The position numbers and the translations under genes were made by a program. Of a stretch of DNA of 11,435 nt, positions 7,230-11,435 are shown in pieces (the stretch's first letter is position 1; each line of letters opens with the position of its first letter). The notes under the pieces were generated by a model, which had not been told where the DNA came from, did no database searches, and saw nothing but the letters and a program-made list of their open reading frames with translations. Source of the DNA: CALAED01 sp937891035 (GTDB taxonomy: Bacteria > Actinomycetota > Actinomycetes > Streptosporangiales > Streptosporangiaceae); the NCBI GenBank assembly GCA_035642125.1, contig DASQSZ010000239.1, positions 1 through 11,435 of the forward strand. Direction: 5' to 3'.

Positions 7230-8045
7230 ATGGTGAGCGGCAAACAGCGCCGGCTATGCCGACTGCTCGGCGCGGACGGCAGGAGCCTACTGATCGCGCT
7301 CGATCATTCGGTGACCACCGGGGCTGGTGGCGGACTTTCCAACATGGCCGCAGTGCTGCGCGCGGTGGTCGACGGCGGCGCCGACGCGGTCGTGGCGCAT
7401 CGCGGCGCCGCGGCCAAAGAGATGCCACTGCGACCGGCGACCGCGCTCGTCATCCATCTGTCCGGCAACACCACGCTGAGCGGCCGGCCGGCGCTCAAGG
7501 CCCGGGTGTGCGACCCGGAGACCGCGTTCGCCCTGGGCGCGGACGCCGTCTCGGCGCACCTCACGCTCGGCGCCGGCCACACGGAGGACCGGGCGGCGCT
7601 GGCCGATCTGGGGCGGATCGCGGCGAGCTGCGATCGCCTCGGCGTTCCGTTGCTCGTCATGACCTATGTCGATGGGGCCGCCGACCCGGCGGCGGCGAGC
7701 TTAGGCCCGGCCGTTCTGCACGCCGCGCGCGTGGCGGCGGAACTGGGCGCCGACATGGTCAAGACCGCGCATCCGGGCGACGACCATCTGGCCGAACTCG
7801 CCGCCACCGTGCCCGTGCCCGTCGTCATCGCCGGCGGTGCGGCGACCGGGTCCTGGGACGACTTCATCGCCGCCGGTAAGAAGGTGATCGGGGCGGGACT
7901 CGCCGGCCTGTGCGTCGGCCGCCGGGTGTTCGGCAGCGGTGATCCGGCGCGGGCGACGGCGCGGCTGCGGGCGATCGTGCACGGCGAGTCGCTTGCCAGG
8001 CCGGCGGAGCCGCCCGCCGGGATCGCGATGGAGAACGCCCGATGA
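7230..8045 (+). CDS. griI: GriI-type class I aldolase (3-amino-4-hydroxybenzoate pathway, step 1)
   Basis: 271-residue TIM-barrel aldolase of the DeoC/LacD-like family that includes archaeal 2-amino-3,7-dideoxy-D-threo-hept-6-ulosonate synthase and GriI of grixazone biosynthesis. GriI condenses L-aspartate-4-semialdehyde with dihydroxyacetone phosphate to the C7 amino sugar-like precursor of 3,4-AHBA. Seen: LIALDHSVTTG near the N-terminus (D25, H26), the catalytic Tyr segment VMTYVDG (Y146), Schiff-base Lys in GADMVKTAHPGD (K178), the strand VPVVIAGGA (196-204), and a phosphate-binding GLCVGRRVF (226-234). Length fits the family. ATG 7230 has GGAGG five bases upstream; a GTG at 7233 is possible. 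The stop overlaps the next start (ATGA). The assignment to GriI rather than to the archaeal shikimate route rests on the GriH-type partner at 10555; bacteria normally make dehydroquinate by another route. Substrate is inferred. Confidence 0.88.
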   Translation: MVSGKQRRLCRLLGADGRSLLIALDHSVTTGAGGGLSNMAAVLRAVVDGGADAVVAHRGAAAKEMPLRPATALVIHLSGNTTLSGRPALKARVCDPETAFALGADAVSAHLTLGAGHTEDRAALADLGRIAASCDRLGVPLLVMTYVDGAADPAAASLGPAVLHAARVAAELGADMVKTAHPGDDHLAELAATVPVPVVIAGGAATGSWDDFIAAGKKVIGAGLAGLCVGRRVFGSGDPARATARLRAIVHGESLARPAEPPAGIAMENAR

Positions 8046-9658
8046 TCGGCCGCGCACCCATCAACATCGGCATGCTCTTCGACTGGCATGCCGCCAGGAC
8101 GGCGCAGACCGTGGTTCACCTCGACCGGCCGTTCGACGTGGCCCCGGACGCCGGCACGACGCTCGGCGGGGCCGCCCTCGCCGCGCTGGTGCGGGACCTG
8201 TCGGACTGCCTGTACGCCGCGGGGCTGCGATACGGCGATCGGCTCGCCATCGTCAAGGACAACCACTTCGATGTCGTGGTGACGGCCGCCGCGGCGGCGC
8301 GGATCGGCGCGGTCCCCGTCATGATGGCGCCGATCGACTCGATCGAGGCCGTCCGTACCATGATCGGGCGTACCGGCCCCGCGGTGGTGGTGGCCGGCAC
8401 GACCGTCCTGGCCCGCGCGGCCGCGGCCGGGATCGCGCTCGCCGACCCCGGCGTGGCGCTGATCGCCGCCGGCCCGCCCGGCGAGGAGGCGGCCGCCGGC
8501 CTGCCGTGCTTCGCCGACCTGCGCGGCGGCGCGACGGCGCCGGTCCGGGTGCGCCGCGACGACGAGCCGATGATCGTCACGCACACGTCGGGCACGACCG
8601 GCGTGCCCAAGCTGGTCGTCCACTCGGCGTGCACCGCGCTCGGCGGGCTGCCCTACCGGCTGGAGTCGCTGCGGCTGCCGCTGCTGACCTCGAAGCGCGG
8701 CGATGTGGTCGCCAGCGCGATCTCCTTCGCGCACATGCGGGGGCTGTCATGGACCAGGGCGCAGCTGACCCTGGCTCCGAAGGGCATGGTCGTCATCTCG
8801 CGCCCCGACAGCGGCAACGTCGTCGAGGTGCTGGCGCGGCACCGGCCGACGTCGCTGGAGGCGCCGCCGAACATGTTCCAGCGGTGGGAGGAGCTCGCCG
8901 AGCTCAAGCCCGATCTCTTCGCGCAGGTGAAACGGTTCATCAGTACGTTCGACGCGGTGCATCCCCGTACGGTGCGCACGTTCCTCGGCGTGTCCCGGCG
9001 CCGCCTCCCGGTCTGGGCGTGGGGGCTGGGACAGTCCGAGATCGCCGGGTTCACCTTCAACATCTTCACCAGGCGGACGGTGCGCCGCGGCCGGCGCGCC
9101 CGGCTCGACGTGACCAACCTCGGCTGGCCGGCGCTGGTCCGGGTGCGCGTCGTTGACCCGGCGACCGGACGCCGGCAGGGCCGCGGCCGGCCGGGATTGA
9201 TCATGGTGCGCACCCAGACCCGCTGCCTGACGTATCTGGGTGAAGAACGTCGCCATCGAAGCAAGGTCATCGGGCCCTGGTGGAATACCGGCGATCTCGG
9301 CGAGCGCGCCGGCCTCGGCCGGTTCCGGCTGGTTGACCGCGAGGTGGACATGGTGCCGGGGATGAGCTGCATCGAGATGGAAAGCGCGTTGCTCGACCGC
9401 CTGGACCGCGCCATCGAGGTGATCGTGCTCGCCGGCCTCGACGGCGAGCCGGCCGTCCCCGTGGTGTGCATGCGGGACGACCGGCTGACCAGGGCGGAGT
9501 GGTCCCGTGCCAGCGACGGCCTGCCCACGCTCGCCGAGCCGCGAGTCGTGCCCTGGGACGAGGTCCCCAGAACCGCGACGTGGAAGGTGCGGCGGGTCGA
9601 GCTGCGGGAGCGGTTGATCGGCGCGCGCACCGGACCCGGCACCGGCAGGTGGACCTGA
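8042..9658 (+). CDS. ANL-superfamily acyl-adenylating enzyme (AMP-ligase), likely aryl acid activating
   Basis: 538-residue AMP-forming ligase that would activate a carboxylic acid as acyl-AMP, then pass it to CoA or a carrier or other acceptor. Seen: ATP P-loop THTSGTTGVPKLV (180-192), A5-like WGLGQSE (327-333), A7 WWNTGDLG (413-420, D418 for ribose), hinge region RFRLVDREVDM (427-437), and the C-terminal catalytic Lys in PRTATWKVRR (K515). All core motifs are present, so it should be active. It starts in an ATGA overlap with the aldolase, so the two products are made together, and the obvious substrate is 3,4-AHBA or a prenylated derivative. Alternatives are a fatty or other aryl acid. No carrier-protein domain is fused. 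It has no long N-terminal extension of fatty acyl-AMP ligase type that I can recognise. Adenylation is secure; substrate and acceptor are inferred. Confidence 0.85.
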   Translation: MIGRAPINIGMLFDWHAARTAQTVVHLDRPFDVAPDAGTTLGGAALAALVRDLSDCLYAAGLRYGDRLAIVKDNHFDVVVTAAAAARIGAVPVMMAPIDSIEAVRTMIGRTGPAVVVAGTTVLARAAAAGIALADPGVALIAAGPPGEEAAAGLPCFADLRGGATAPVRVRRDDEPMIVTHTSGTTGVPKLVVHSACTALGGLPYRLESLRLPLLTSKRGDVVASAISFAHMRGLSWTRAQLTLAPKGMVVISRPDSGNVVEVLARHRPTSLEAPPNMFQRWEELAELKPDLFAQVKRFISTFDAVHPRTVRTFLGVSRRRLPVWAWGLGQSEIAGFTFNIFTRRTVRRGRRARLDVTNLGWPALVRVRVVDPATGRRQGRGRPGLIMVRTQTRCLTYLGEERRHRSKVIGPWWNTGDLGERAGLGRFRLVDREVDMVPGMSCIEMESALLDRLDRAIEVIVLAGLDGEPAVPVVCMRDDRLTRAEWSRASDGLPTLAEPRVVPWDEVPRTATWKVRRVELRERLIGARTGPGTGRWT

Positions 9659-9670
9659 TCGATGACGTTG

Positions 9671-9720
9671 CTCGATGGACGTGTTGATGGACGTGCTCGG
9701 TGGACGTGCTCGATGGCGTG
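9671..9720 (+). repeat. Imperfect 12-13-base tandem repeat in the ligase-cyclase spacer
   Basis: Four units in a row share the pattern (C)TCGATGGACGTG: 9671-9683, 9684-9695, 9696-9708 and 9709-9720, with small substitutions and one-base length changes. They fill most of the 94-base gap between two genes of one operon, where other junctions overlap or are short. Possible roles are a protein-binding array, spacing of translation, or a slippage product. Confidence 0.7.
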
Positions 9721-9752
9721 CGCCGAGAAACGCGACGGAAGGATGACACGTG

Positions 9753-10514
9753 ATGTGGTGGCCGTCCCCGCTGCTCGGCGGCGATTCGGTGGCGCCGATC
9801 GTCCGCGGCGCGCGGGATCTGCCCGACTGGTACTACGTTGGCCTCGTCGTCATCGTCGGCTGCTGCTGGCTGGCCGCGTATGTGCTGGCCATCCGGGAGG
9901 CGCGGCTGAGCGGGTACGCCGGCATCCCCGCGGTCGCCGTCGCGCTCAACATCGGCTGGGAGTTCAACAACGCGCTGGTCGTGAACCACGCGTCGTGGCA
10001 ACGGCCGTTCAACTTCGGATGGTTCCTGCTCGACCTGCTCATCGTGCGGCAGGTGCTGCGGTACGGGCAAAAGGATCATCCGGAGCTGCCGGCCGCCACG
10101 TTCCGGCGGCGCTTCTTCGCGCTCGTCGTCTTCGGCGCCGTCTTCGTCCCGGCGGTCGAGCTGGAGATCGACGATTTCTACGGCGCCTACACCGGCCTCG
10201 GGCTGAACGCCTGGATGAGCCTCGCGTTCGTACTGGTCCTGCGCCGGCGCGGATCCACAGCGGGTCAGTCCATGTACATCGCGTTGAGCAAGGGCGCCGG
10301 ATCCCTCCTCGGCGTCGTGCTGTCGATCTCGCTGTATCCCCACAGCTTCGTCATACCGGTCCTGGGAGCGACCGTCGTTGTGCTGGACGCGTACTACACG
10401 GTGACGCTTTACCGGCAGTTCGGGCGGGAGGGCGCGGACCCGTGGCGGCCGCGCCGCCGGACCGCCGCCGTACCGACGACCATGACGGTCCCGGCGATCG
10501 GTTCCGGAACCTGA
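9753..10514 (+). CDS. Pyr4/PaxB-type transmembrane terpene cyclase
   Basis: 253-residue integral membrane protein with about seven hydrophobic helices (approximately 27-48, 56-73, 86-101, 121-138, 149-164, 173-194, 199-220). It has the hallmarks of the membrane terpene cyclases of fungal meroterpenoid and indole-diterpene pathways and their few bacterial relatives such as DmtA1 of drimentine biosynthesis. Seen: LNIGWEF in helix 2, matching NIAWE of PaxB, with the acidic residue E70; NFGWFLLDLLIV in helix 3; and VVLDAYYTVTLY in the last helix with D212, matching VDGLY of PaxB. The two acids correspond to the pair shown essential in Pyr4. These enzymes protonate and cyclise a prenyl chain, or its epoxide, attached to an aromatic core. 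ATG 9753 follows GGAAGGA by nine bases; GTG 9750 is an alternative. Assignment is from recalled motifs, not a search. Confidence 0.78.
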   Translation: MWWPSPLLGGDSVAPIVRGARDLPDWYYVGLVVIVGCCWLAAYVLAIREARLSGYAGIPAVAVALNIGWEFNNALVVNHASWQRPFNFGWFLLDLLIVRQVLRYGQKDHPELPAATFRRRFFALVVFGAVFVPAVELEIDDFYGAYTGLGLNAWMSLAFVLVLRRRGSTAGQSMYIALSKGAGSLLGVVLSISLYPHSFVIPVLGATVVVLDAYYTVTLYRQFGREGADPWRPRRRTAAVPTTMTVPAIGSGT

Positions 10515-10554
10515 GTCAGGACACGTGGCCGAGTAACGAAAGGCGGAAGTCGCC

Positions 10555-11435
10555 ATGGAATTGTGGGCGGACCTGACCCGGTCGAGCGCCGAGGCCACCG
10601 CGCCTGCCCTCGCGCACGCGCGGTCCGCGGCGATCACCACGGTGCTGCTGCGGCCGGATCAGCTCGCCGGCTGGGAGCCGCTAGAGCGGATCGACGTCGC
10701 CTGCCCGGTCGACCCCGCCGCGGCGGCCGCTCTGGACGAACGGCGGGTCGGCGTACTGATGGCCGCCGCGCCGGCCGATCTCGACGGCGTACGAGCCGTC
10801 GCCGCCGGACGACCGGTCGGGGTCCGCTGCGAGATCTCCGATGGCGTCGCCATGAATCGGGCGGCCGGTCTGTGCGGCGAGGTCGACGTACTGGTGGCGG
10901 TGTGCGCCGACGAGACGAACATCCCGCTCGAGCTACTGCTCGCCAGGGCGCAGGGCACCCGGACCCGGGTGTTGAAAGAGCTGGTGAACGGCGTCGATGA
11001 GGCCGCGACCGTCGCCGGGGTCCTGGAGAGCGGTCCCGCCGGCTTCGTGGTCCGCGGCGACCGGTTCGCAGACATCGACCGGGTTGGCGAGATCATCCGG
11101 ACGCGCGCCGACGAGCACAAGGAGCTGGTACGGCTCGAGGTCACCCGCGCCGAGCCGATCGGCATCGGCTACCGGGGCTGTGTGGACACCACATCGATGT
11201 TCGGCGAGGACGAGGGGATGATCGTCGGGTCCACGTCGGCGGGCGGCGTCCTCGTCTGCGCTGAGGTGCACTACCTGCCGTACATGAACCCGCGCCCGTT
11301 CCGGGTGAACGCCGGAGCCGTGCACTCCTACGTCTTCGGCGCCGAGAACACCGCGTACATCACCGACCTCGCCGCCGGCGAGCGGGCGCATGCGGTGTCG
11401 GCCGGCGGTCGCTTCCGCGAGGTGGTGGTCGGCCG
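10555..11435 (+). CDS. griH: GriH-type enzyme, 3-dehydroquinate synthase II family (3' end cut by window edge)
   Basis: Partial gene, 293 codons visible. In the grixazone pathway GriH turns the GriI product into 3-amino-4-hydroxybenzoate; the archaeal relatives make 3-dehydroquinate. Seen: MELWADLT start, NIPLELLLARAQG (about 122-134), then the family core GIGYRGCVDTTSMF, GEDEGMIVGS, LPYMNPRPFRVNAGAVHSYV and the late TAYITDLAAGE segment, with a GGRFREVVVG block at the edge. The VDT, GEGM-like and RPFRVNAGAVH blocks are diagnostic. ATG 10555 has a G/A-rich ribosome site (AGGCGGAAG) about five bases upstream and lies 40 bases after the cyclase, so it belongs to the same operon. Unlike the adjacent griI-griH order I recall for grixazone, two genes separate the pair here. 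Family secure; the AHBA role depends on the partner aldolase. Confidence 0.9.
   Translation, partial: MELWADLTRSSAEATAPALAHARSAAITTVLLRPDQLAGWEPLERIDVACPVDPAAAAALDERRVGVLMAAAPADLDGVRAVAAGRPVGVRCEISDGVAMNRAAGLCGEVDVLVAVCADETNIPLELLLARAQGTRTRVLKELVNGVDEAATVAGVLESGPAGFVVRGDRFADIDRVGEIIRTRADEHKELVRLEVTRAEPIGIGYRGCVDTTSMFGEDEGMIVGSTSAGGVLVCAEVHYLPYMNPRPFRVNAGAVHSYVFGAENTAYITDLAAGERAHAVSAGGRFREVVVG

Noticed and set aside
7230..8045. Aldolase as a glycolytic fructose-bisphosphate aldolase or deoxyribose-phosphate aldolase
   Set aside because: Both share the fold, but the LDHSVTTG and VMTYVDG segments and the GriH-type gene in the same operon fit the aminoheptulosonate/GriI group better.
1..11435. 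CRISPR array, tRNA or rRNA genes, insertion sequence, phage attachment site
   Set aside because: No spaced identical repeats, no cloverleaf with CCA-type acceptor, no transposase-like protein and no terminal inverted repeats were seen.

Overview
The window is high-GC, gene-dense actinomycete DNA. The evidence is GC-rich third codon positions, GTG and TTG starts, and a Streptomyces-type HTH/helical regulator. The genus cannot be fixed from the sequence. It holds two blocks transcribed away from each other, with a regulator gene at the start of the right-hand block.

Left block (about 1-4970, minus strand): a four-gene operon reading leftwards. It encodes two paralogous Family 2B encapsulin shell proteins, each an HK97-type shell fold with an inserted cyclic-nucleotide-binding-like domain. 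Two paralogous all-trans polyprenyl diphosphate synthases follow, the last one cut by the left edge. The shell genes overlap by four bases (GTGA), the first synthase follows after 33 bases, and the second after 141 bases that hold two hairpins. Polyprenyl synthases are a known cargo class of Family 2B encapsulins, so this looks like a two-shell, two-enzyme isoprenoid nanocompartment.

Middle (4971-5550): a 580-base divergent intergenic region without a credible gene. It should contain the promoters of the shell operon and of a plus-strand HTH regulator (5551-6960). A 269-base spacer with a perfect 11-bp hairpin follows the regulator.

Right block (7230-11435, plus strand): a probable biosynthetic operon. 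It contains a GriI-type class I aldolase, an ANL-superfamily acyl-adenylating enzyme (ATGA overlap), a seven-helix Pyr4/PaxB-type transmembrane terpene cyclase, and a GriH-type (3-dehydroquinate synthase II family) enzyme cut by the right edge. The GriI/GriH pair makes 3-amino-4-hydroxybenzoate (3,4-AHBA) from aspartate semialdehyde and dihydroxyacetone phosphate. Its presence beside a membrane terpene cyclase and an acyl-activating enzyme points to an aminohydroxybenzoate meroterpenoid.

Working model (inference): the encapsulated synthases supply a prenyl diphosphate, an aromatic prenyltransferase outside the window joins it to 3,4-AHBA, and the membrane cyclase folds the chain. The prenyltransferase and any epoxidase are not in the window. 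A functional link between the two blocks rests only on proximity and matching chemistry.
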